DNA from: Hysterangium stoloniferum | Taxonomy: Eukaryota > Basidiomycota > Agaricomycetes > Hysterangiales > Hysterangiaceae | Assembly: GCA_015178975.1 (NCBI GenBank) | Contig: WHVD01000048.1 | Location: 1-64,000, forward strand | Direction: 5' to 3' | DNA: 64,000 nucleotides | In this document: piece by piece, positions 48,504 to 59,483 of the stretch | How positions within the stretch are numbered: the stretch's first letter is position 1 | How the letters are laid out: each line of letters starts with the position of its first letter | The notes under the pieces: model-generated | Told to the model about the DNA's origin: nothing | Databases searched by the model: none | Seen by the model: only the letters and a program-made list of their open reading frames with translations | Program-made: the position numbers and the translations under genes

Positions 48504-49318
48504 TGTTAGGATATGTACAGGGTGGGTCTCTGGAGAAACCCGCAGGATATCCGGTAGGACTTGGCTTCAGCTTATAGGCTGCACCCTTGCTAGATTGTGT
48601 TGTCCAACTTCTGACAGGTGGATGGGAATCCCATGGAGTCTGGGCAGGGGTCGTGGGTCGTAAGGTTGTAGGTTGGAGGTCGTGGGTCGTGAGTCGAGAT
48701 TGGTGAGAGAGATAGATGCGCCGGAGCCTGTGGGCTCCAACTAGTGTGAGTGGTGTGATTCAAGTAGGGTTTTAGAGCAGAAAATGTATTAGATTACTGG
48801 GGGGAATCTAAGCCAATTTTCTGACTGGATTGTATGTACAACATCTGCCAGTTTAAATAGACCATGGAGGAAATGTCATACCGAATCCAGTAATAATGAA
48901 ATGAAATGAGCAAAACATAAAACGGGAATAGTAAACACCAAATTGGTGTTAGGAATGGGATGGAATGGAGAGGAGTCCGAATAGTGACAAATCATAAACC
49001 ATAATGGGAAACAGAGCAGGAGCGGAGTCCGAATCATGACAGGTCATTTGACTAAAATGGGAACGGGGCTCTGTTAGAGAGGTGATGGGTTTACTGAGCG
49101 GGGTCCAGTGACTGGTGTGCAGGACAAGGTCAGATATAGACATAGACGGAGTCTGGTGGGCTTTCCGGTGACTGGAACACAATGTAATGAAGATGAATGT
49201 AGATGAGTCTGATGTACGGAGTCCGGTGGGAATTCCAGTAAACTGATAATGGGTGCGTATAGGGCACAGGTGCATATAGGTTAGTGCCTGGAGTCCAGTG
49301 GGATTTTCGGTCGTAACA
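48504..49318 (-). repeat. Family A 3' LTR
   Basis: 815 bp; plus-strand reading starts tgttaggatatg and ends ggtcgtaaca. The element-internal side carries a purine-rich tract on the minus strand (aagggagggtac). Confidence 0.93.
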
Positions 49319-49527
49319 GTACCCTCCCTTTATGCCGAAGTCCCAAAGAGGCTCCAGACCTCGATAAGGTTCTTGTCGGCTATGCACATGTGTCAAAAGT
49401 CATGTCGGTTACACGTATGTGTCAAAGGGTCATGTGATCTGGAAGGTAAGGTTCAAATGCGATGAGCCTATATAAAAATTTGAAAAAATGGAAATTTCTT
49501 CTTCTTTATTACCCCCATCTTGATGAA

Positions 49528-50493
49528 ATGGGACCAAAGCCAACACCATGCAAGCCAATGCCAACCGCTGGACCCTCCATGGGCAATTTGTATTGGGTGC
49601 CGCTCACCGCTGCTCAAATTTTGGTGCAGTGGGAGGAACAATGCCGACAGTGAGAGGAGGTGGAAAAAGAAGCCAGGGAGGTCAAGGAGGCCCTGGATAG
49701 GGAATACCAGGTGGCTCTGGCCACGGAAAAGGCGGCATAGGAGAAGCGGAAGAAGGATGATGAGGAGGCTGTGCGGGTCGCTGCAGAGAAGGCCCAGGCG
49801 ATTGTGGAAAGGGCCACGGTTGTCGCGGGCAAGGTAAGTCCCAACATTGTGACTTGTCCCTTTTTTGTTGACTTGGCTTTTCAGCACAAGGCAGCAGAGA
49901 TCGAATCGGAGTCCAAGTGGGAGGCAGAAAGCCCCAACAAGGTAAGTCTCGAGTCCGTGGGAGTACCGTGGAGCTACCCATCAACAGAAAGCAAGGAAGG
50001 TGGCGCCAGTCTGCCTACCGACTCGGAATGACCCACGGTGTTCCATTGTAATGACCAGAACACTGAGTGCAATTGGAAGTCCAGCCGGGACCCAGGGTGC
50101 TATCAGCACGTACACCTCAAAGAGAGGTGCTCGCTCGTTCACAAGCAGGCTGTGGGGTCCGGTACATGGGACAATGGCAGGTTGGACGGGTATTCCAGTC
50201 TGGAGGAGGCCTTGGGATGGATCACCAAGGGTATTGAAGCCCAGAACGAGTTGCTCCGGAAGAGCAACAAGGTCAGTGTAATAATGGAGAACGATCTCCA
50301 CGCACTCCACTCGGACCATTATAGGTTCCTGGTGGAGTACGCCAGCTTTATATATGAGAAGCCAGAGGCCGGGAGTTCCGAGGATGCTGGTTCAGATGAG
50401 GATGAGGTGCCCATGGAGATAGTGGAGCTACCTGAGGAGATGGCTGAGGTGGGGACACAGGAGGTGGGGAAAAACGACAGTCCCATCATCTAG
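49528..50493 (+). pseudogene. Antisense accessory region of the family A element
   Basis: It starts MGPKPTPCKPMPTAGPSMGN, opposite in strand to gag-pol. A Glu/Lys/Ala-rich helical part follows (about 49650-49830). Then come a Cys-rich segment (about 50030-50150), GWITKGIEAQNELLRKSNKV, and an acidic tail ending in KNDSPII. It corresponds to the minus-strand region 41013-42461 of the sister copy. Splice-like gtaagt motifs occur after the helical part, so introns are possible. It is decayed here. Role unknown; a nuclear DNA-binding or regulatory role is suggested by the zinc-cluster pattern in the sister copy. Confidence 0.65.
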
Positions 50494-50751
50494 TTAAAGT
50501 GTTGGGTTTGCTGCCGAGATGGCCAGATCAAAAATGGATAGTCATATTGAAGGTGTGGACTTTGATTCTTATGTTTTTCATGCTTTACTTTTATATGTTC
50601 AAAATTATTATCAAGTCTTATTATTTTATTCATCTACATCTGCTTAAGGACTTGAAAGACATGTCAGAACCTGTAAAAGCAAAGAGAGACATAGGGCGAC
50701 AGGCAATAATGAAAATGAGTCCAAACGTAACACAGGGTCCATGGAGTGCGG

Positions 50752-51282
50752 TCAGAGAGATGATAGTGGTCCAGGTTTGAGTGGGTAAGCTGTATGAAAG
50801 TCAGTAACAATTTCCGTGGCATTACCGAGTTCCGTAGCCAAAATCCATGAGGTTTCTTCATCGGTGCCCTCGTAACCCACCCACTTGACCAAGTAAAGCA
50901 GTTTACAAGTGCATTGACGCTTATCAATTTTTGAATCTAAAATCTGTGAGATTTCAAACTTGGGTTCTCTGTCAATAATGACTGGAGGAGGCGGAGATTG
51001 CATGTGATCTGGGATAGTGTTAGCAGTACAAGGTTCTAGCATAGAAACATGAAATACCGGGTGTACCGTGCGCATGCTATCTGGAAGCCGTAGAGTCCAA
51101 GAGACTGAACCTACTTGTGCGATTATTTCAAAAGGACCTAAATATTTTTCAGCAAGCTTTTTTGATGGACAGGTTGTCCAGAAGAATTGAGCTTTGACAA
51201 AAACACGATCGCCAATCTTGAAGTTTGGTGGCGGGATCCAGTGTTTGTTCACTGAATATTGGTATTGCTCTTGGGTGGACAT
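50752..51282 (-). pseudogene. Family A integrase tail and chromodomain
   Basis: Contains HWIPPPNFKIGDRVFVKAQF, GPFEIIAQVGSVSWTLRLP, HPVFHVSMLEPC, then the chromodomain core LYLVKWVGYEGTDEETSW. The aromatic and charged residues of the chromo fold are in place. It ends LKPGPLSSL. Confidence 0.88.
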
Positions 51283-51299
51283 TATTGCAGTCCGGAGTT

Positions 51300-52830
51300 C
51301 CTCGTGGAGCTCATGGAGGTCCTTGGTGAACTCTTGAGCGTGAGCAGAGGTGAGATTTCATTCTGGATGTACTGTAATATCTGGATTATATCCTTTATTT
51401 GCAAAGAATGGGAAAATGCCAGTAGTGGCCGAAGGTGCATTGTTGTAAGCAAACTCTGCAAGTGGTAACAAGGATTTCCAATTGTGCTGTTGGTAGTTGC
51501 AATATACGCAGAGATATTGTTCCAATGTCTGTGTGAAGAGTGGTGGAAGTTCTGACCGTTCTATATACGAAGAAATGAGTAGAAAGGAAGGATATTGACC
51601 TATTCGGTGCAATATAAGAGAAAGTGAGAGAAAGAGCACAAGATGACGAAGGAGTCAACGAGTGCGATGGTTCGAGTGGAGGCCTCGACTATTACAGTTC
51701 GAGGCCAGAAGTGCTCAGTAGTTCAGATATTGCTACTTATGTAGTAGCTGACACGTTACCCTGATCACCACTCGTAGTAGACCTAGTTTGTGTCTTACGA
51801 GTGGTGGTTCTTGGGTTAAAGTGTGTCTGAGTTCTAATTGGTGCTGAGTGCACCCACAAGTATACACAATGCTTCGAACTAATGAAATATGTGATATTCG
51901 AAGAATGTGAAAGATAGTAAAATATGAATAGAATATGTAAAATATAAATAAAATAAAAGGAGTGTTTTACCACAATGAAACTGTGGTAAAAGCATACTCC
52001 TCACAGTCTGATTAATGCACTTGGTTTGTCTGTCGCCTTCCAGGTGATGTCCAGATGTGAAATATAACGTCATGTCCAAGGATTTCCCGAGGGATCTAAA
52101 GAAGTGAGACACGAACTCTGATCCTTGATCGGAAGTCATGTGGGATGGAACTCCATGCTTGGAAAATACATGGACGATGAAAAGTTCTGCTAACTGCACG
52201 GACATAATTGTGTCATAAGTAGGGATGAATATACCTTGTTTTGAGAATCTGTCAACAACGACTAGAATGGTGGAAAAGCCTTCGGAATCCAGTAGGTGTT
52301 CAATGAAATCCATAGAGATAGAATTCCATGGATGTTCCAGTACTGGGAGTTGTTTCAAAAGGCCGTATGGCTTGTGTCACTGAGATTTCGAGTAGGGACA
52401 AGTAGTGCAAGATTTACAATAGTGCTCAACAAATCCACGGAGTCCGGGCCAAGTGTATTCTCTTCTTATTAATGATAGAGTTTTGTTGTACCTGAAGTGT
52501 CCTGAGAGTGGATGATCATGTTTGTAATGAAGGATCTTGAGGTGGAGGCCGTCGGAGTCCGGTACATAGATCCTATCGTCAAGTCTAATGAAATCATGCT
52601 GATCAAGAGACTACCGAGGTTGATGGGGGTCCATGGGATTGTCTAGGTGAGCTTTAGTTATCGGGTCTAGCAGAATTGCTGATAGAATATCTTGATGTAA
52701 CTTCTCGATATCCATAATTATAATTCCACGGACAATGGGATTGATGAGGAAAGTTATGCAGACCAATGCGGTAAGTTGTTGATTCGTGAAAATAGGTTTC
52801 AGGTTGTGCAGGTTTACCATGGCATGGTCG
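51300..52830 (-). pseudogene. Family A integrase core region
   Basis: Encodes the zinc-binding and catalytic parts of a Ty3 integrase, with NSISMDFIEHLLDSEGF, VVVDRFSKQGIFIPTYDT, DQGSEFVSHFFRSLGKSL and EQYLCVYCNYQQHNWKSLLP. A solo LTR-D lies within it. Confidence 0.85.
51532..52005. mobile_element. Solo LTR-D, copy 2
   Basis: 474 bp from tgtgaagagtgg to actcctcaca, flanked by gtctg on both sides (51527-51531 and 52006-52010). It is inserted in the integrase region of the family A element and therefore younger than it. It matches 41551-41968 with an extra internal stretch. Confidence 0.92.
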
Positions 52831-52899
52831 TTGCTCCCCTCTTTAGGATAGACGTCCCATCGTCTAGTTAAAGTGTCGGGTTTGCCACCAAGATGGCCA

Positions 52900-54832
52900 G
52901 GTCAAAGTGGATAATCATATTGAAGGCAGATAGATATTCAGACCAGCGGGCCTGCCAGCAGGAAGGTTTTGTGGTAGAAAAGTATTCCAGGTTTTTGTGA
53001 TCTGTTACAATGTCAATCGGAGTTCCCGAGCCTTCCAAATAGTGTCACCACACTTTGAAAGCTGAAAAGATTGCCAGGAGTTCCTTATCATGAATGTCAT
53101 AGTTGAGCTCTGCTCCGGTAAAAGTCCGGGACAGAAAAGCCATGGGGTGGACTTCTCCGTCGGAGTCCTGGATAGACAGAATGGCTCCAAGTGCATAATC
53201 AGAGGTGTCCATTTCAACAATGAGTGGGAAGTCCGGTTTCCAATGTGACAGAATAGGAGCTGAAGAAAAAGAATTTTTTAAAAGATTGAAAGCTTTTTGA
53301 CACTTATCATTAAAATTCCACGGAGTATCCTTATGCGTAAGATGGGTAAGGGGTACCGTGATGTCAGAATATCCATGGATAAACTGTCAGTAAAAATTGG
53401 CAAAGCTGAGGAAGGATTGTATATCTTTAACTTTTCAGGGTTCAGGCCAATCTTTGATGACTTGCACTTTAGTTTCATCCATGCGGAGTCTGTTGGGTCC
53501 CATGATGAAACCCAGGTATTCCACGGAGTCCATGTCAAAAGTACATTTTTTACCATTCACGAATAAACCATGTTGTCTGAGTCTCCAGAGAATTTCACGG
53601 ACTTGTTTGTCATGTTCCGCAGGATTCTCGGAGTATATAAGAATATTGTCCAAGTAAACAATAATGCATACATCGAGCATGTTGGAGAAAATGTTGTTGA
53701 TAAAATGCTGAAAAACAGATGGAGCATTGGTGAGTCCAAAGGGCATCACCAACCACTCGAAGGCCCCATAATGGGTTCTAAAAGTGGTTTTCCATTCGTC
53801 GCCCGCAGTAATCCAGACCAAATGATAGGCGTGTTTGAGATCTATTTTGGTGTAAATCCAGGCATTCTGCAGAGCATCGAGCAGATCAGATATAAGTGGG
53901 AGTGGATATTTATCCTTTTTGGTGACAGCATTGAGTCCTCTAAAATCAACACATAGTCTAAGGGATCCATCCTTTTTTCTGACAAACAGAACAGGTGCTC
54001 CAAAAGGAGACTTTGAGCGTTGAATAAAGCCTATGGACAAATGTTCATCCAGGAAATCGTGGATTGCGGAAAGTTCCGTGGATGAGAGTGGGTAGATATG
54101 TCCTAGGGGTGGCTGGGCACCATCTTTGAGATCTATTTTTAGGTCGTATTCTCTGTGGGGCGGAAGCCTGTCAGCTTTCTGCTTGCTAAAAACATCCACA
54201 AAGTCATGATATTTCTCCGGGACACCTTCTAGGTCAGCAGCTTGCTCAGATTCAGATGCCGGAGTTGAAAAATGTCCAGTTGCTTCATCAATTTTTAAGT
54301 TGATAGTGAACGCCTGGGACCTGTCCATTTTTGAAGCCCTAATAAAAGCTGCAGCATTAATCAGAGAAATAGACGGAGGTGCCATGGGTCCCGGGGAAGC
54401 CATGGGTGCCATAGGGATCACAGGAGTCCTCGAGACTGCAGGTGCCGGGAAGGCCATGGGTGCCATGGAGGCCAGGTCAGGCACAGTTTCCTCGGCTGCC
54501 ACAGGGGTCCAGAAAGTTATACTGTTAGCTATCCAGTCAATCAACAGATTGTAGCAGGTAAGCCAGTTGTGTCCTACGACCACCGAGCAACCTGAGTCTA
54601 ACTGGGTCACATAGAAAGTGACCAATTGAGATGTTCCACACAGGAAATGGATGGGTAAATCACAAGCATGGGTAACAACCGAATTAGCTGTGCCATCGAA
54701 GAGGCAGAGACTGACGGGATTTATGGAATAAGTTGACAAAGAATTTTTTTGCGTGAATTTTGTATCTAAAAAGAGCAGATGCATTGAGGCAAGTAAACTC
54801 TTGAATGTGTGGAGAGGCAATGCAACCCCCAA
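52900..54832 (-). pseudogene. Family A protease, reverse transcriptase and RNase H region
   Basis: Encodes a retropepsin-like N-terminal part (SGCSVVVGHNWLTCYN). A linker rich in APMA-type repeats follows. The Ty3 RT has YHDFVDVFSKQKADRLPPHR, GAPVLFVRKKDGSLRLCVDF, MPFGLTNAPSVFQHFIN and IIVYLDNILIYSEN. A thumb and an RNase H portion follow. The linker repeats give a misleading ORF on the opposite strand. Confidence 0.9.
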
Positions 54833-54879
54833 CCTGCACGGAGTCCACAGGTTGCTTACTCTTTTTTTGAGTTAAAAGC

Positions 54880-56119
54880 CGGTTTGTCCTTTGATGGGGT
54901 TTCCATGGAGGCCTTGGCTGTTCGACCCTTTGAAGAGTTTGTTTTTGCCAGTGGACATTCTGGGACTTGATGACCAGGTTTCCCGCACAAGAGAAAGAGG
55001 TTATTGTCCATGCGATGTTGTCTTTCCTGTGGGGTTAATTTGCCATCAGGTCCGAGTTTGCCTGAGAGGTCGGGTTTTCTGGCTTGCTTGCCAGACTATT
55101 GACCCTTGTTATTGTCCTTGTTGTTGTTGTTGTTGTTGTTGTTTGAAGACTTTTTATCATTCTTCTTCTTGTCAGATTGCGTGGAGTTTTGGTTGCTGGT
55201 TGACGAGTTGTTGTTGTTGTTTTTATTGGCCATGGACTTGTTCACTTTGTCTGCAGAAGTCTCGTGGGCAACGTCCGCACGACGTTCCCAATAATGTGCA
55301 TCCACATTTTGAGCCTTGAGGCGCATACGGGACAGGGTTTTTGGCTTGCCATCTTCTCCTTTTGAGACTTCGTCTTTAAGGTGGGATGGCAGACTGGCAT
55401 AGAATTGGTGGCAGAGAGCGGGATCACCCCACTGACAATGAGCTGCAAGGTTATTGAATTGGATGATGTAGTCTGTGATGCACTGCGTGTCCTTCATGCG
55501 AAGATTTGTGAGACTATTCTCGGCTTCTCCTGTCAGGTCATATGGGCCAAAGTTGGTTTCAAGCTCCTCAACAAAAGCATCTCAATCTTTGAGCCAAAGT
55601 GGCTCTTCCTCGGAAATTCTGCTAAAAGCTGGTTTGAACCATTTCAATGTGGATCCCAACAAATATGAAAGTGCATAGTTGACTTTTCGGGAGTCCATGG
55701 AGAATGCAGTGGATCGATCACGGAAATTGAAGTGACATTGCATGAGGAAAGTAGAGAGTTTGTTTGGGTTGGAACCCATGAAGGGTTCCGGAGCATTGAC
55801 TTTTGACCATAGAGGTTCTTGTTCCTTTTTCTTTCATTCTTCGAGCAGGTGCATCATAAATTTATCTATAGTGCCTGCTAAAAACTCAGAAGTAGAATCC
55901 CCCAAGTGCGGTCATTCGAATGGCGGAGGATTTTCGACACATGGATTCGTTCTCGTGCTCAGATTTGTCCCAGTTTTCCAGGACTTCTTTGATACGGGCT
56001 TCTTCCATGGGTTCTGACTGGTTTGCAAGCATCTGGCTAGTATACAAAGTTAATGGGGAATGAAGAGTTGATGGTCCAGGTAATGATGCCTGTGTGCATG
56101 TATTTCCTCTTGGTGGCAT
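54880..56119 (-). pseudogene. Family A gag
   Basis: Starts MPPRGNTCTQASLPGPSTLH at 56119 just inside the 5' LTR. The middle encodes a Ty3-type capsid, with YALSYLLGSTLKWFKPAF and DYIIQFNNLAAHCQWGDPAL. An Asn-rich run (about 55105-55230) follows, then a CCHC-like LCGKPGHQVPEC near 54960-55000. Fossil. Confidence 0.85.
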
Positions 56120-56155
56120 ATTGAAAACAATCTGTGAGGCTTAGTCAGAAAATAC

Positions 56156-56974
56156 TGTTAGGATACGTACAGGGCGGGTCTCTGGAGAAACCCACGGGAT
56201 ATCTGGTAGGACTTGGCTTCAGCTTATAGGCTGCATCCTCGCTAGATCGTGTTGTCCAACTTCTGACAGGCAGATGGGAATCCTGGGGAGTCCGGGTGGG
56301 GGTCATGGGTCGTAAGGTCATAAATCAAAGGTCATGGGTCGTGAGTCGAGATTGGTGAGAGAGATAGATGTGCTGGAGCCTGTGGGCTCCGACTAGTGTG
56401 AGCAGTGTGATTCAAGTAGGGTTTTAGAGCGGAAAATGTATTATATTACTGGGGGGAATCTAAGCCGATTTTCTGACTGGATTGTATGTACAACATCTGC
56501 CAGTTTAAATAGACCATGGAGTAAATGTCATACTGAATCCAGTAATAATGAAACGAAACGAGCAAAACATAAAATGGGAATAGTAAACACCAAATTGGTG
56601 TTAGGAAAGGGACGGAATGGAGTGGAGTCCAAATAGTGACAAATCATAAACCATACTGGGAAATGGAGTGGGAGTGGAGTCCGAATCGTGACAGGTCATT
56701 TGACTAAAACAGGAATGGGACTCTGTTAGAGAGGTGACAGGTTTACTGAGTGGGGTCCAGTGACTGACATGTGGGACGAGGTCAGATATAGACATAGACG
56801 GAGTCTGGTGGGTTTTCCAGTGACTGGAACACAATGTAATGAAGATGAATGTAGATGAGTCTGATGTACAGAGTCCAGTGGGAATTCTGGTAAACTGATA
56901 ATGGGTGCATATAGGGTGTGGGTGCATATACATAAGTTAGTGCCCGGAGTCCAGCAGGATTTCCGGTCGTAACA
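56156..56974 (-). repeat. Family A 5' LTR
   Basis: 819 bp, partner of 48504-49318. On the minus strand it is followed directly by gtattttctgac and the gag leader. No canonical TGG-type tRNA primer site is evident at the LTR edge. Confidence 0.93.
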
Positions 56975-57027
56975 ATATCTTAGATAGGATATAAGCACAT
57001 ATCATTCTACAATCATTACAGATCAAG

Positions 57028-57516
57028 ATGTCTACTTCTTCAACCTCACTCCTTATTCCTCCTGCTTATAGCTCTTATGTCCCCAACAAAATGGTAACAA
57101 TTATCAGAACTAGGAAGCAAAATCCCTACATTCCAAAATGTCATCAAATGCCAATTGATGGTCCTAAGGAAAAAATATACTACATCAATTATGATGATTT
57201 GGGACTAAGTCCCCCATATAAATTTCAAGATGAGATTGACGTTCTATTCTTATCTGAAATGGGATATTACAAGTTTGTAGGGCTTGAACCAATCCCTCTG
57301 TGGTCATATGGTAATGGGATCCTGATGTACAATGCAGTATTTACTCATCATAACATGGCTATTGTAGGTAAACACATTTTTGAGGTGTTTATATCCTTCA
57401 GAAAAAGGTTAGATGAATACCCAGTTGAAGAGAGAGTTGAAAGAGTTGAAGAAGTTCCAACATCTTCTGGTTGGTGGAAGAGACTACTTTGTTATTTCTG
57501 TGTTTGTTGTTTCTAA
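57028..57516 (+). CDS. Uninterrupted 162-codon ORF with a cysteine-rich C-terminus; unknown protein
   Basis: Starts MSTSSTSLLIPPAYSSYVPN and runs without a break to WWKRLLCYFCVCCF. No signal peptide or long membrane helix is evident; the middle is aromatic-rich (YYINYDDLGLSPPY, MGYYKFVGLEPIPLWSYG). Residues 131-142 are a short charged VEERVERVEE stretch. The last 15 residues form WW-basic-LL-Cys cluster (Cys 155, 158, 160, 161), which could be palmitoylated or bind metal. It lies in AT-rich DNA unlike the neighbouring Ty3 element, whose edge is only 54 bp upstream. tataag near 56990 could be a TATA element. I do not recognise the family; an origin from another mobile element or a virus is possible. 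Confidence 0.55.
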   Translation: MSTSSTSLLIPPAYSSYVPNKMVTIIRTRKQNPYIPKCHQMPIDGPKEKIYYINYDDLGLSPPYKFQDEIDVLFLSEMGYYKFVGLEPIPLWSYGNGILMYNAVFTHHNMAIVGKHIFEVFISFRKRLDEYPVEERVERVEEVPTSSGWWKRLLCYFCVCCF

Positions 57517-57694
57517 CTGTCATTAGTAGCATTTGGCTGCAAATTTTAAAAGTTACAGATTGTTAATACAATTTCAGAAAAAGTGGAATATTTTGATACA
57601 ATATAATAAAAATATCACATGAGGTAAAATGAAATTACATTGAATACATAACTAACTATGAGTATTTTGTGAATACAATCCCTATAATTCTAAA

Positions 57695-57877
57695 ATGACA
57701 GAAATGATGCAATCATTTGCCAAAAAAATCTACCTTAGTATAATAAAAATTGGAAAACCACCTGACTCAAGTAAAATAAGAGGTAAAGGTAATAAAAGAA
57801 GGCATAAGGACTATGAAAATAGAGAAGAAGGTAAAAAGATTTTACATAACTTAAGAAAACTCAAGTTTATATGGTGA
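57695..57877 (+). CDS. Small basic ORF (60 aa), uncertain
   Basis: MTEMMQSFAKKIYLSIIKIG followed by a Lys/Arg-rich tail. It lies 180 bp downstream of the 162-codon ORF on the same strand. Low-complexity basic composition in AT-rich DNA can arise by chance, so support is weak. Confidence 0.2.
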   Translation: MTEMMQSFAKKIYLSIIKIGKPPDSSKIRGKGNKRRHKDYENREEGKKILHNLRKLKFIW

Positions 57878-58840
57878 TGATAAGGTGATATAAATTTTAT
57901 ATTGTTCTAAATATTTTTAAAAATTAATGTAGGAGGATAGTCACACTTCATTGAATATACAAAATTTTATGGAAAAGTCCTTATATTTTTAAGTGAGACC
58001 ATTTCCTTTGGCTATGACTATAGGTTTTAGGAGTTTATATTTCATTACCCCAAAATTTCATCTTTAAAACTTGTATACTCTTTTAAAATATGCACAAATG
58101 TCATGGTTAACCAAAATTATTTGGGTTGTTACTTAATCTTTGGGATAAAATGCATTCTCTAATATCTCCATGACTTTTAAAATGTCCACAAACATTATAA
58201 TTAACCAAAATTATTTGGGTTATGACTTAATCTTTGGGATGAGATGCATTCTCTAGTATATTATGCAAACTTTCAAATGTAGTTCATATAATTTTAATTT
58301 AATTTAAGTTTATTTGGTTTAGAAAGTTCACCAGAACTATCTGCCAACCAATCCATGTTGTGGAATTTATCCCCAAAAGGATGATCTATATATGTTTGTT
58401 TGACTAACTTTTGTCAGATACAAGATAAATATTAATATTTCCTTATTCTCCAGAGTATCACCTGATAGACTGAATTTACTTAAATATTAATTTTACAACA
58501 AACAATATAAATATATATACTTTAGTGGATAAATAACTTTTAAAGATTTGGGTTATCCTCCTATGTAGATATTCCAATAATTGTACTACAAGTCTGGGAG
58601 TATAATAAGACCTATTTGGAACTGTTTCCAAACTAAGCATATAATAACGAGTCAGATAAATGAAGATACAAGGATGGGGACAGATCAGGGAATAAGGGCA
58701 AGAACAATAAACAAACAAATGACTATCTGTCAACCAGTCAGTTACCAAATGTGGAACAAAGGAAGTGAGCCAGAATATCCACAGATATCCAGTACTATCC
58801 ATAAATGGATCCTAACACTATAATCCTTAAATATGCATAT
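57878..58840. other. AT-rich DNA with a roughly 92-bp direct repeat
   Basis: No supported gene. ccaaaattatttgggtt occurs at about 58113 and again at about 58205, within a longer similar segment that includes acttaatctttgggat and gatgcattctct or a close variant. A 108-codon ORF on the minus strand (58476-58802) has no recognisable features. Confidence 0.55.
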
Positions 58841-59040
58841 TTCTGGGAAAGCCACAGGTTCCAGCTAGGTTGGAACCGTGGCATAGAGAAGTGACAAGGG
58901 TTGACAGGGATGATTGAGTGAAAGTTGGGTCATGGATTAATGGGATTTGAGTTGAAAGTACTTGAGGGATGAGGGTTGGGTTCTGGTGGATTCTGGATAT
59001 TGATACTAGTCTGGAAGATGGTCCAGAACCTGATATGATG

Positions 59041-59406
59041 TCTAGAAAATACTAACTAAGGGAAGAGTGGAAATACCATTGACAAATAAACTTGACCAAG
59101 AACAGGAAGGTTACGATAAGGTCGGAGGCTGTGAGTAACCAAAGGTGGTAACTACAAAAAAGGAAACAGTCCATGGTATTTATGACATAGGTGAGACATA
59201 GAATAAATGGATCATCAAAGGATAAAAGGACATATCAGAGTATAACCAGATAGTACAAGTATAATTGACAGGGGTTGTAGTGGGGTTTGATTTCTGTGAG
59301 GTGTACATCAGTGTCAGTTTTACTGACGGGGGCCAATTTGACAATGTGATGATGACTTTGAGGTGATAGCATTGTTGGATATCTTCGGGTTGTGACAGTC
59401 ATAACA
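59041..59406 (-). repeat. Partial LTR-C (minus)
   Basis: On the minus strand it begins tgttatgactgtcacaaccc and matches 60410 onward and 61208-61510 of the plus strand. Shared blocks include atccattta-type and ccatggactgtttccttttt-like segments. Confidence 0.7.
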
Positions 59407-59483
59407 ATTTGCCACCTCACACCCTCTAGAACACTTTTGTTACTTCACATTTAGTTCTACCCTGATCCCCACCTCTTCCTATG

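Larger units (their letters stand above)
48504..56974 (-). mobile_element. Ty3 chromovirus, family A, with both LTRs and target duplication
   Basis: 8471 bp between the direct repeat atatc (48499-48503 and 56975-56979). LTRs of 815 and 819 bp. On the minus strand it has gag, protease, RT, RNase H, integrase and chromodomain, the Ty3 order. An accessory region on the plus strand sits between pol and the 3' LTR. A solo LTR-D is inserted in the integrase region. The coding part is fossil with at least half a dozen breaks. The LTRs differ noticeably, almost only by transitions, so it is either old or was rapidly mutated. Confidence 0.95.

Noticed and set aside
54300-54554. A Gly/Met/Ala-repeat ORF on the plus strand
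   Set aside because: It is the reverse reading of the APMA-type linker between protease and RT of the family A element.
55105-55230. A poly-leucine and cysteine ORF over the trinucleotide run as a membrane protein
   Set aside because: The run encodes the Asn-rich tail of gag on the minus strand; the other readings are artefacts of the repeat.
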